From Pyrenochaeta sp. MPI-SDFR-AT-0127 (lineage: Eukaryota; Ascomycota; Dothideomycetes; Pleosporales; Cucurbitariaceae): a DNA stretch of 64,000 nt. Below, piece after piece: positions 35,541-45,582 of the stretch (position 1 is its first letter; every line of letters starts with the position of its first letter). The stretch lies in the NCBI GenBank assembly GCA_020747015.1, contig JAGTJM010000043.1, positions 124,001 to 188,000 on the forward strand, given 5' to 3'. The notes beneath the pieces were generated by a model. The model searched no databases, was not told the DNA's origin, and saw only the letters and a program-made list of their open reading frames with translations. The position numbers and the translations under genes are program-made.

Positions 35541-35579
35541 GCAGCAGAGGGCCGCAGAGGGACGAAGAGGGACGAGAGG
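35541..35579. repeat. Short purine-rich tandem repeat
   Basis: Three to four imperfect copies of a unit of about 10-12 bases containing AGAGGG(A/C)CG. It lies in noncoding DNA. Confidence 0.6.
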
Positions 35580-37187
35580 CGGACTCGCTGACTTCGGCGG
35601 CATTACGGATGGCAGAAAGCCCGAGTTTTTAAGGCAACAATGTGTAACGAGAGGAAAGTTTAGGACTTGTAGTCACTTCTAGCTGCAAAGAATGCCTTTT
35701 TGCCTTTTTTTAGTGCCATCTAATGCGACCGAGGTCTGAGAGGAAGTTCACCAGAGTTTGAGGCGAAGAGGTGAAGTCAATACAAGCGTGCATAGGGCTG
35801 CATCATCTACCGGATCTCGGTCAAGTGATTTTCTCCGGGAAAGCAAGATGTCCTCGCATGGTTTAGATTACCTTGCATGGAGCATGGCTGCTCGATTGCA
35901 GCGATGGCGAAGTTCTGTTAATCATCCGGTGAAACAGGAGGGGGTGTGGGTGGAGAGCAAGTGGGTGCCTAGGCGGATGACTGAGGCTCGCAGATTAGGC
36001 AAGTATATACACAGCCGCGCTCTGTCGAGCGGATGCTCACATCAATGAATGGCAGTGGCATCAAGGGATACAGAGCGGGAAACATGTACGTGTTCACAGA
36101 AGTCGAAAAAGAAAGAGTTTCGGTCTGCGGGCAAAGCAAGTGGTTCAAGTAGTTAGGTTTTCCCGAGTTTAGCAAGAATCCAGTGCTGTCGGTCAGTGTA
36201 CCCTCACTTTCAGTTTGCTTCTTCCTTGGTTCTCCGCTTGCGTTGCAATCAAATCTGAGTGATCGCACTTATCCTGTTCAACGATAGGAAACAACTAGGA
36301 ATGTCTGCTGGACATGGGATGAAGGATGACTAAGTGCTGACTTGGACCAATCAAACACGGACCCATTCTTGATAACCAATTACTCGAAGAAAGATTGACA
36401 GCTGGTTGGTCCTATCTCCCTTTACTCATCAGTGCGGCTGCGGGTTACTCTATCTTACATCTTGAGGCTAGAGTAACGTGGAAAAGACCTCTTTTCAGCC
36501 TCGAGGGTGCATTCTTACTCTGTCAGATTCAATTCGATTCTTGACAAGAACCTTAGCAAAGCCCTTCCTGCGTAACCCAAAGGTGCCATCTGAACATACA
36601 GCTTGCCGTCATTTGCATGATCCAAGAATTGGCCTGGCTTGTCGTTTGCCCAGGGAGCAGATGTTGATGCTACAAGACGCTTACCCGATCTAGCCGGACA
36701 CGCACCCTTCCAGAACCTCGCAGGCCCTCGTTCTGTCCATCTGCCGACTTCGCCGCATCAGCACCCTGAAGCTGCTTTGAACAATCCTACAATGTAGGGT
36801 GAATAGTGGATTATCTCGTGCTTGGCTCTCACAAATTCTAGCAGCTCATCATCAATATCGACTGCCCATGCCAGCTCACCTCGACAACAGAAACAACTGT
36901 TCGCAGAGTGTAATAAATGCTGACCGGCAGTCCATCCCGGGATTTTACGCAACTACGGCTGCAATGCCGAGCAATCTCTGAGGAGCAAGCATAGGCATTC
37001 GTCAGCCAACCCAACCTGGTAATAAAGAGCGGGGTATGCTTCCACGTCGTCCCGAAAACCTTCGAGAAGGCGGCCACGCAGGACCTGCATATCAACTTTC
37101 CACATTTCTCCCACGCTTCGCAATATTTATTTCCACATTTCTCCCTCAACCCACCGGTTTGCCCGGACTCCACAGTCATTCATACTC

Positions 37188-38564
37188 ATGGCCGCTGCAG
37201 TGGCGAATCCCGCATTGCCTCGGCCCCAGCCTCGTCAACTGTACAGCTATGTGGCACAACCGCAGCTGTATAGTGACGATCACCATTCTGATCGTCGAAA
37301 CACACCGGCAGGGCCAATCTCCATTGCTTTCACGAGATCCAGCCGTCGCAGTATCCACACAAACAATGATCTCGTAAAGGGAGTCGTGCATTGCAAGGCT
37401 CGAATGCAAATAAAACGCGTTTCGATCAAGTTCATTGGCCGAACAACAAGCCGCATATTTAACGAGCGTAATCCTGCGAACCCACATATTGCTGAGACCG
37501 AGCTTTTTTGCTACGAGAAGGTCCTCTCTCGAACCGCAACACCGAGCGCAACTTGTCCTGCAGGCCGGATCGAGTATGACTTTGAGTTCCGCTTCCCAGA
37601 GGCTGTTTTGAACAATCCCAAATTACAGAATGGTGCACCATTTAAACCAGACGAACTCTTTGAGCATGAAAAGGGTCATCCGCTTCCACCCTCTCTGTGG
37701 TGGAATGAAAGCACCATCCGGAACGAGTACTTTCTCGAGGCGGAATTTTGTACCGAACAGACATCCTTCACCCTTCACCCTGTGGTCGTACATCAATTAC
37801 GCTTCAGCCCTTCAGTTCCGGAACAAAGTCTTCCTACATCTACGCCACTTCTATCAGCGCCGCCGCTACGCCTGGAGCGTAGGTCAAGACCCTCGACCCC
37901 AGAGCCATTCCAGGAGAGACGTGGACCATTGAAGAGGATCAAGACTGGTCTTCGAGGCGCGGACAAGACCGAAGATGCCTCATCGACATCACTACTAGTC
38001 CTGAGTGTGCCCGCTCAGTATCGCGTTGGATCTAAGAGTACCCTCAGGCTGTCCTTGCCGGCGACTCTTAGCGAGGGTACTTCGCAGCCAGCCCCTGTCT
38101 TCCTCCGCGGCATCCGGGCCCAAGCGACTGCGCACATCGACTACCGCATCCCCACATCGCAGGCGTCGAATGCAGAAATCCGCAGAGACAGTGATGAAAA
38201 GTTCGACCTCTTCAACCAAAGGTACAGCAAACCCGGAATCGAGATTACAGAGGACACGACTCTCGACGGCTTTGAGATCAACAACATTGTCCCGCCAACG
38301 TTCAAAACGTATGGCGTAGCTGTCAATTATAGCGTAAAGTACGATTTGTTGCTCGAGTGCGCGGGCAAAGAATCAGAGCATGAAGTCGAGATGAAGGATG
38401 TATTGATCGAGCCGATGACGAGGCCAGGAGGCCATCTCGGCCCGCCTGAAGGACCACCACCGCCACGAGTGTCTGGGGAAAGCATCGTTGTAGATGATTT
38501 GATGAGATCTGGAGGAGGAACTGGTCGAGTCGTTGTAGAAGAGCCACCGCCTTACTACAGGTGA
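37188..38564 (+). CDS. Arrestin-like (alpha-arrestin) N-domain protein
   Basis: Alpha-arrestins are adaptors that link membrane cargo to HECT ubiquitin ligases or to signalling. A single exon codes 458 residues. The arrestin N-domain begins near residue 40 (PISIAFTRSSRRSIHTNNDLVKG) and includes KRVSIKFIGRTTSRIF, followed by the sandwich strands around ECT-like TELFCYEKVL and YDFEFRFPEAV. A shorter C-terminal beta domain is suggested by STLRLSLPATLSEG and FKTYGVAVNYSVKYDLLLECAG. The end PPPPR and EEPPPYYR provides a PPxY-like motif (P-P-P-Y) that could dock a WW-domain ligase such as Rsp5/HulA; that is inference. Unlike typical ART proteins the linker between domains is long, Pro/Arg-rich and probably disordered. 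Confidence 0.82.
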   Translation: MAAAVANPALPRPQPRQLYSYVAQPQLYSDDHHSDRRNTPAGPISIAFTRSSRRSIHTNNDLVKGVVHCKARMQIKRVSIKFIGRTTSRIFNERNPANPHIAETELFCYEKVLSRTATPSATCPAGRIEYDFEFRFPEAVLNNPKLQNGAPFKPDELFEHEKGHPLPPSLWWNESTIRNEYFLEAEFCTEQTSFTLHPVVVHQLRFSPSVPEQSLPTSTPLLSAPPLRLERRSRPSTPEPFQERRGPLKRIKTGLRGADKTEDASSTSLLVLSVPAQYRVGSKSTLRLSLPATLSEGTSQPAPVFLRGIRAQATAHIDYRIPTSQASNAEIRRDSDEKFDLFNQRYSKPGIEITEDTTLDGFEINNIVPPTFKTYGVAVNYSVKYDLLLECAGKESEHEVEMKDVLIEPMTRPGGHLGPPEGPPPPRVSGESIVVDDLMRSGGGTGRVVVEEPPPYYR

Positions 38565-39021
38565 GCATAGATTGTATTTGATTATCATAGGAGCAAGCAC
38601 TTTCAATTCCATCACTGCACCAGTTCAACACTATCTGTTCTTGATCATGTCCATTTGGGTGTTTGATGTCAATCTTGAATGCAAATTGTCTGCACACCAC
38701 GTCACAGGCCACTATACGACAGCGCAGCACCGGGAAGATACCAGGCATATCCTACCAAGGCTGTCCTACGCAAACAAGACAGCATAAAACCTCACCATAA
38801 GCATCTCAGAACTGCCACTCTTTTAACAAACCAATACTCTTCTCCTCTTCAGAACGCAGGTCAAGCCGCACGTCCACAACCCAGCCTTACCACTATACTT
38901 CAAAGCCTCCAAAAGCCGACCACGAATTCTTCACGAGGTGCCGTGTTCATATCCCAAGATTAAAGCAGACTTCTTCTTCATCGTCTTCTCAACATTGGAC
39001 CTCCACTGGCTCTGCAGATAT
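38565..39021. other. Short intergenic region
   Basis: About 460 bases with the arrestin-like 3' end and the upstream region of the small Cys protein. The reading frame of that small protein extends upstream to 38938, but the ATG nearest its conserved part is at 39022. Confidence 0.35.
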
Positions 39022-39216
39022 ATGACCTCACTAGGTCTATACATATGCCCTTGTGGGCGCAATAACGGCTCATGGCTCGTCGTAGGCTCGGGAGTCGCGT
39101 GTGCCATGTGTGGCTGGACGTGGGAGATGTATGAGGCTACACGTGAGGCAGAACGAAGACGACGGGACCGGATGAGAGAGGAGCAGGAGAGGAAGGATCA
39201 GGGAAAGTCGCGTTGA
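39022..39216 (+). CDS. Small Cys-motif protein with charged C-terminus
   Basis: A 64-residue ORF of unknown function. It has C9-P-C11 and C27-x2-C30 around GSWLVVGSGVA, a possible zinc ribbon, followed by a very charged helix (REAERRRRDRMREEQERKD). Its in-frame upstream extension (38938 on) could be part of a larger protein or an untranslated leader. The zinc-ribbon reading and the sharp change to a charged helix argue that it is translated, but there is no family recognition. Confidence 0.45.
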   Translation: MTSLGLYICPCGRNNGSWLVVGSGVACAMCGWTWEMYEATREAERRRRDRMREEQERKDQGKSR

Positions 39217-39456
39217 CTCTGGAAAGCTGAACGTAGAAGGTAGACTTGGATATTTACACGGCAAGGGAAAAGGAGTGTGGTGAAAGGTTTCTGAACGTAT
39301 TTCAACTATGCTAGGTTATCACGAGTATCTACCCCTGTTTGAACCTGTCTCTCCCATTTCCTACACTTTCCTGTACAAGATACTTTCCAAAAAGAGAAGA
39401 ATGATATCATAATAGCAAAGAAACTTTCATAAACGTGCAAACATGCCCTGACTCGC

Positions 39457-41043
39457 TCAAGGCTTCACACAAGCGACCAGGAGCCTCTCGTAGTCGCCTC
39501 TTGTCTCGCCTTCTATCCGCTTGACTAGATCCTTCTTGTAGACCCTCTTGAACTCAGCGCTGACGGCGTTCATGAAGTTGCGGTCCCAATGGCAACGAAC
39601 AACTCGCTGTACGAGTAACTCGTCCTTGGTGCCCATACCCGCCATTGACTCTTCCAAACGCACGGCTTCAGCTTCAGCGCGGTTGGTAGCTCGGTGGACA
39701 AGCAGGCGTAGAGCATCTTCCATATGGCCTGAGAATGTGGATTTGAGCACGCTGTCGAGTGACTTGTGAAAGCGCTGGTTGTAGGCCACAGAGATGGCTT
39801 TGAGCTGGGCGTCGTTCTTGCTGGTCAGGACCTGGCAGACCTGTGCTGCATTCTTGCCAACGAAACCACCCAAGCCATTCTGGAGTTCGGTGACGGCTTG
39901 TTCGATTTCCTGAGGAATGACAGGGTGCGAATCTTCATTACGTCGAGCAGCAATGATCATCATGTACATCTGCTCGGTCCCGGCGCTCAGATCGCTTTTG
40001 AGGTCGCTCTCAAGGCTCTTCTTGAACGTCCTCTGGTATTCGGCTTTGATGGCATTGATATCGGCATTGCTTCGACCGACCAAGATGTCGTCCAAAATCA
40101 CCTCCTTCGTTCCCATGCCCTTCATTGCTTCCATGAGGTTGTAGACGTCAGACACCAAGGGTCCTCGGCCAATTTCGACTAGGCCTTGCTTGAAATAACC
40201 ACTGGTTTCCTTCTCGAGATCCTTCACCATGTTCTTCATTAGACGCTGGTCATATTGCGTGCGGATGGTGTTTATTTGTATAGGATCCTTTTTGGATAGA
40301 ATTGTGATGAGGGCCTTCTCATCTGTGCCAAAGCCTTTCATGGCTTTGTGGACACCCTCAACATCTTTGGTTACGTCGATGTTAGCGGTCTGCTGTGGGC
40401 CGTAACCAAGCGAAGGTTGTGTTGGCGGGCCACCGAAACCGCCTTGTTGGGGTGGTGCACCATACTGCCCTTGGGGAGGTGGAGCTCCATATTGGCCTTG
40501 TGGAGGAGGAGCGCCATATTGTCCTGGAGGAGGTGCGCCGTACTGCCCGGGAGGAGGCGGCCCCCCATAACCCTGCTGTGGTGGTGGTGCTCCGTACTGA
40601 CCTGGGGGTGGCGCGCCATACTGGCCTGGTGGAGGTGCGCCGTACTGGCCTGGAGGGGGCGCTCCATAGCCCTGCTGTGGTGGAGGGGCGCCATACTGGC
40701 CCTGCGGGGGAGGAGCACCGTACTGATTTGGCGGTGGTGCACCATACTGGCCGGGAGGGGGTTGCTGACCCCAACCTTGCTGTGGAGGAGGGGCGCCGTA
40801 CTGGCCTTGAGGTGGGTATTGTTGATTCTGCATTGGTTGTTGGTAGTATCCCTGTTGTGGAGGTTGCTGTCCGTATCCTTGAGGCGGGGCTTCTGGAAGA
40901 TATTAGTACACGTCTGCTCAGCTGCCAAGTGAGTTGCCAGCAGGGAGGATGCAGGATCTGCGGGCTATGAAGTAGGGAGCTAACGACTTACGGCCTTGAT
41001 ACGGCGGCTGCTGGTAGCCACCCGGTTGATTGTAGTGCGACAT
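39457..41043 (-). CDS. Annexin with QYGAPPP-repeat N-terminal domain
   Basis: Annexins bind acidic phospholipids in a calcium-dependent way and act in membrane organisation and traffic. Exons 41043-40992 and 40892-39457 (99-nt intron) give 495 residues. Residues 1-190 are Gln/Pro/Gly/Tyr-rich and contain 11 copies of QYGAPP, similar in style to mammalian annexin A7/A11. The core has four annexin repeats: type-2 calcium-loop motifs appear as KGFGTDEKAL, KGMGTKEVIL and AGMGTKDELL in repeats 1, 2 and 4. Repeat 3 reads GLGGFVGKNA, so its site is degenerate. Fungal annexins of the ANXC3 type are alike; which paralogue this is I cannot tell. The N-terminal coding DNA is itself a tandem repeat (about 40440-40830). 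Confidence 0.93.
40440..40830 (-). repeat. Coding tandem repeat in annexin N-terminus
   Basis: A run of 21-30 base units, each encoding QYGAPPP with a short spacer (G, QG, N or QQGYG). Unit boundaries vary, so copy number may differ between alleles. Confidence 0.85.
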
Positions 41044-42711
41044 GAAGTTGGTATGTGGTTTCCCTGCAGTAAGCTAGGATGGTGGAGCTGTCAGTGGAGG
41101 AGGTTACAAGCTCTGAGGAGTAAGCTTGCGTCAGCGCGCGTTCTGAGAGGCAACTGGTGTCGAGGAGATGAGGAAAGAAAGGAAACCGTTTGCCTGCTAA
41201 GAAAGAAGCTTAAATGCTAGGTACAAGCCAACGGCGAGTGAAGTGCTGGACCATGACAGTATTGAGGCGCAGATACTCAGCCCCGCTGTGGTGGGGTCGG
41301 GTCATGACGGAATTTGTTCGGAGCCAAGGCCCCGGTGGTTGGAGAAGCCAGTGATTCGACAGTCTGAGTGGTTCTGTTCTGACTAGCAGGGCCAGTGATT
41401 ACCGTCGTTCGCATGCCATGGCCATGTGCCCTGGGCGCTGGGCACTGTTAGGCAGCTATGCTCGAGCTGCGCAAGGCTGGCTGTGGCTCAGCTCTGCGCG
41501 TGGCGGGCCACAGACTGTCACTGTTGGAAGTGTATACGAATTGTGAAATGAGGACACAGCCATGGACATAATGTCGTCTCCCTGGCGATCACGCTGACAG
41601 TAGTTCCGGCAAATGCAAAAGCTGACGGGGTTGAATCCATCGCAGCATCTCGAGGATTGTTCTTAATTCTCTTAGCGGCGATTACTATCTCTTCCTTCTG
41701 CTGATCTGCTATTGAACGCCGAATATCATAACTAGAAAATACTTCTCTCCAAGAACGAATCAACAGAATCGATGCTCTGTATACTGACATTCGAAATGAT
41801 GCATTAGTACTTCCAGTTGTTCCCACCATCCAGCCGTTTCGTAAACCCTTACCGCCTCACGCCTCAACAACCAGGGTTGCACTGCACGGTGCAGACAAAT
41901 TCTAGTGAAAATATTCATAGCTGAAAAAGCTTTTGCTGAAGGCAGCGAGCACAATATAAGCTTCGCTTTCCTGCCCGCAAACTTTGGCTGAAGGATTTCA
42001 GCCTCGCTTACATCACCAGCTCTACACTCCCGGAACGATCGGCAGCTCACTTCTGCCTCTCTACCAACGGCATCTTGTCCTCGCACACCCACCAGTTTGC
42101 ACTAGAGCACTAACGCCAGGCACCCCGACGTTGGCTACCACCAAAACTGCCCGCCGGTGTGTCCCTCGGCCAAGACACTGACATCATTAATCGACTTCTA
42201 CACGTTGCCCCTCATGTTTTCGCCGCTCAACCCTACCCTTTGTGCATCACACGAGCGCCTTGGCGGCCCGGTCACTGTAGAAGGCATGTACTGATTGGTG
42301 AGGACGCCGGTTCGCCGATACATTGTGCATCAAGATGGTTTAGCATGCTCATGTGCACTGAACAAAGTTCGGTCAGAATGCTGTCCGGTGTGCGCCTCGC
42401 GATTAGTATATACGCAAGCGCCCAGAAGCCAGAAGAATCTCCTTGTTGATTTCAAATTTTGGTCTCTTGACACATCTGCAATTGAAGATTAGAGTCGCAA
42501 ACAAACCCTTCTTTCCAACAGAAAGTTATTGACATCCTCCACACCCTGCGACAACTCGCATAGAGTAACAGCCGCATACGACATACGGCTGGGCACATCA
42601 CCAAAACAGGGCAACGACCTCATCACTCGATACCTCAGCCTGACGGCCATCGCAACCAGCATAAGAGAGACTCCAGTGGAACCACACAAGACGACCGCTT
42701 GCAACCACAAC
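41044..42711. other. Divergent intergenic region
   Basis: About 1.67 kb between the annexin start (minus) and the low-complexity protein start (plus). It holds both promoters. ORFs at 41518-42092 on the minus strand overlap plus-strand ORFs and lack domain features. Confidence 0.35.
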
Positions 42712-43338
42712 ATGTCGTCCTACGGCTCGAACAAGTCGGGATACCTGCACCCACAGTACCAACAACAGCAAACACCCTACCCAACAACCCCGGCGCCTAC
42801 ATCGCAGCCCCAGCAATCGCCCTTCTATCCATCCCAGCCGTCACAGCAACCACCAACATCGCAGCCGGGCAGCGCGTCGACGCTCCCTCCCCAGCAAAGA
42901 GACCGACGCTCCTCATCATTTTCTCGCCAACGGCCCGACCACCTGCAATCCATGGCCATTCCCATCCGGCAACCCAACCCCTCGGACTACTACCAAACCA
43001 ACCGTACACCGCCGTCCTCGTACCCGTCTCAGCCACCCGTCTACGCACAACCCATGCCCGTCTACGCGCGCACAGCGTCCCACGCCTCGCACCACAGCCA
43101 CCACTCGCAGCACATCCACGACCCGCACGCCTACGCCGACGGCGAGGACAAGTACGAAGGCAGATACGATGGCCCAAACTACGGCCCCATTGACGAGCAG
43201 ACGGAGCGCGAGTACGAACGCAGATATGCGCGTGAAAAGCGAGCAGACCGCGATTTGGAGAGTAGGCCCACCCTCGGCGGTAGCTTGATGAGCATGATGG
43301 GCAAAGTTGGCCGCGCGTTTTCCAGTGAGCGACGATGA
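42712..43338 (+). CDS. Low-complexity Gln/Pro/His-rich protein
   Basis: A single exon codes 208 residues of unknown function. Residues 1-120 are rich in Gln, Pro, Ser and Tyr (for example YQQQQTPYP and SQPSQQPPTSQPG). A histidine cluster (SHASHHSHHSQHIHDPH) covers residues 123-139. A charged stretch follows (EQTEREYERRYAREKRADR), and the end LGGSLMSMMGKVGRAFSSERR could form an amphipathic helix. No membrane span or signal peptide is seen. The frame is open upstream but without another ATG, so 42712 is the start. Similar prion-like proteins are common in fungi, often in stress or septal structures; that is only a general statement about composition. Confidence 0.6.
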   Translation: MSSYGSNKSGYLHPQYQQQQTPYPTTPAPTSQPQQSPFYPSQPSQQPPTSQPGSASTLPPQQRDRRSSSFSRQRPDHLQSMAIPIRQPNPSDYYQTNRTPPSSYPSQPPVYAQPMPVYARTASHASHHSHHSQHIHDPHAYADGEDKYEGRYDGPNYGPIDEQTEREYERRYAREKRADRDLESRPTLGGSLMSMMGKVGRAFSSERR

Positions 43339-44223
43339 ATGTTTTTGGAAGAGATAAGGAAAGCGGGAGGATGCATTTATCGAATTGTTATGTCTACATT
43401 GGCGCTGGACGCCGGGGTTCTAGGTGGAGTAGTTTTTTTTGTGTAGTCTAACGGATACCCTCTCCTTTTTGTTCTAGTAAATATACATGTTACGCATGAC
43501 AAACTTTATCGTAGACCAACAGTTCACAAAACCAAGAACTATATATATTTGGTGGACGTAATCTCAGACACCTTTCAACGCATCACATATATATATATAT
43601 GAAGTATTCATACACTCAAAGCACGCAATACAAGTCAGAGGCCATGCTTCAATTAACGATCCATTGCTTTTGTCTACAAGTGCGTTCGCTTTCGCTTTCG
43701 CTTCCGCTTCTGCTTCATACATCTATGCTATTACAAATGAAACCTTAAAAATGCTATCAAATACGATCTCAAACGCCTGCTGGGTTTGGTATACGATTGC
43801 GCCGAATGAAAATATATCCGCTTCAGACTCAAACTTCAGCGCTTGAAGTTGAGTTCCAGAGGCGTGCAGTAGGAATAAACGCCATGCCTACCAATCTGCA
43901 AAACTTTTGTTCCTCCGCTACTCTTGCCCATCACCTCCAAGACTATGCCGCAGCGTCGTCAACTCTACCCGAGTCGACCGACGGCGAGCATAGATAAAGC
44001 CCACGCCAGGGTGTCGTACCGCCATCCTTGTTCAGTAATTGAGAAACCGTGCCAATGGGCTGCCTCGTCGTGCGTCCATTGCGCCCAACACAGCTCTGTG
44101 GTACCTAGTAATTCCCCAATTCCCAATTCCCCCTTCCCCGGGTATCCATTTTAGAGCTCCAAATCAATCAGATGAGGCTCGTATGTCGATTTGTCTGTAA
44201 GGGGCGGCTCGCTGTTGCTACTT
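43339..44223. other. Convergent 3' region with small repeats
   Basis: About 880 bases between two converging genes. It contains a TA run at 43586-43600 and a hexamer stretch (TTCGCT) at 43684-43716. No gene is seen; small ORFs there have no features. Confidence 0.4.
43684..43716. repeat. TTCGCT hexamer repeat
   Basis: Five imperfect copies of TTCGCT/TTCTGC in noncoding DNA downstream of the low-complexity protein gene. Confidence 0.65.
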
Positions 44224-45582
44224 TCACGCAAAAATCTCGCCGATGTGACGCTCCTTTTCGGGCTTCCAGGTACCTGTTGCTAGTCAGTATTGAGGAAACA
44301 AAGGACTCGAGATGATCGTAGTGCAGAGAGACGTGAGGGACATGGGACCCAGACTCTCGGTGCTGTCGAGGTTGTGCAGGTGCAGCGTGACACAACACCG
44401 ATGATGATGCAGGGACCTGCCGCAATCTGCCAATGCAGACTACGGAGGGGGGCTGAGAGGTGGCATACCTTCAAAGTTGTGCTTTACGAAGGCCATTGGG
44501 TCATCTGGCTCGCCAGCGCCCATGGTCTTGATTCCTGGGCTGAAGCTCGTGATGGGCAGAACAATGACATCGCCAACCTTCTTGGGCGCCTTCATGCCCG
44601 TGAAGTTCTCCCAGGTGATGTTGCCCTTGCTTGTGCTCATGTCGAAGTAGTCGGGGTTGTTGAAGAAAGCAAAGATGCTGTCGGTCCAGACGGCGGGGCC
44701 GGTGAACTCGATGATACCCTTGTGGTCCTTGGTGAGCATACCCGCATCCTTGCGCTTCAGCGTCTCTTGTGTAATGTTTGCAACAACGTCGACAAGGATA
44801 GGGTGGCCAGGCTTGGACTGAATGGTCCACTGGCAGAACTGGATGCGGCGAGAGTACCATTCAGCCCAGTCTGCACGGTCGGGATCGGCTTCAATGCCGA
44901 TAACCATGCCGTACGAGTTTGCAGGCACGTCGTTGGGGATCCAGTCCGCGGCGCTCTTCAATGCTGACGTGTCAATGTCTGAGTAAATGCCTCCACGGGC
45001 GAGGAGGATAAGGTAACGGAAGAAGTCGGCTTTGAGGACGGGGAGCGGAAGCGAATTGTACGCTTCTAGGACTTCGGGTACAGAAGCGTAGAGATGCCTG
45101 ATCAGGTGGACCGCGACGTTGTCGGTGATGACCTCGTGAACAAAGGAGGGATGGTGAATGGACCAGCTGGCCTCTGGCTCGCGGAACATCTCCTCGAATT
45201 CACCCTGGGCGGGTGTGTATTTCCATGTCTGCCAGATATATGCTGGCGTCTTTGCATCCACGTCGTAGGGGAACTGGTACTCGAGCTGCTCCCTCAAGGG
45301 CTTCTTGCGCAGGTCGTCCTGGCTCAGCTGTACCTGCGTCTTGGGCTTCTTTGGCGGCGCATCAGGCGTGTTGAAGGCCTTGTCCGTCTTCTCTGCCTGC
45401 TTTGCATCCTCCTTGGCCGATTGCGGCTCGCCCTGGACGGGGTTCACCCAGGCAGTGGGCCGGGGCAGGTCGTTGGCATTGCGGAAGGTCGGGGCCGAGT
45501 TGGTCGAGTGCTGCGACTTGAAGAGGAAGAAGAGCGTGAGACAGGCGAGCGAAAGCACCAGGGCTTTCTTGAAGGTGAGCAT
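44224..45582 (-). CDS. OCH1: Initiation-specific alpha-1,6-mannosyltransferase, Och1 type (GT32)
   Basis: Och1 adds the first alpha-1,6 mannose of the outer chain to N-glycans in the early Golgi. Exons 45582-44469 and 44273-44224 give 387 residues. It has a type II signal-anchor at residues 6-21 (KALVLSLACLTLFFLF) and a stem region to about residue 100. The GT32 metal-binding motif is GGIYSDIDT at residues 197-205, with the D-x-D at 202-204. The conserved entry YIWQTWKYTP and the final HNFEG-TWKPEKERHIGE support the family. The last exon is only 50 bases, split by a 195-nt intron. A longer in-frame start at 45714 exists, but it would put 44 residues before the signal-anchor; I chose the ATG that directly precedes the anchor. 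Confidence 0.92.

Larger units (their letters stand above)
34552..37187. other. Gene-poor intergenic region
   Basis: About 2.6 kb. A CTTCT-type microsatellite lies at 34835-34857 and a short GAGGGAC-rich tandem stretch at 35541-35579. Small overlapping ORFs (for example 35758-36048 and 36268-35969) have no domain features. The last few hundred bases must include the arrestin-like gene's promoter. Confidence 0.35.

Noticed and set aside
41518..42092. Minus-strand ORFs between annexin and low-complexity gene
   Set aside because: No domain, overlapping plus-strand frames, and they lie in a shared promoter region.
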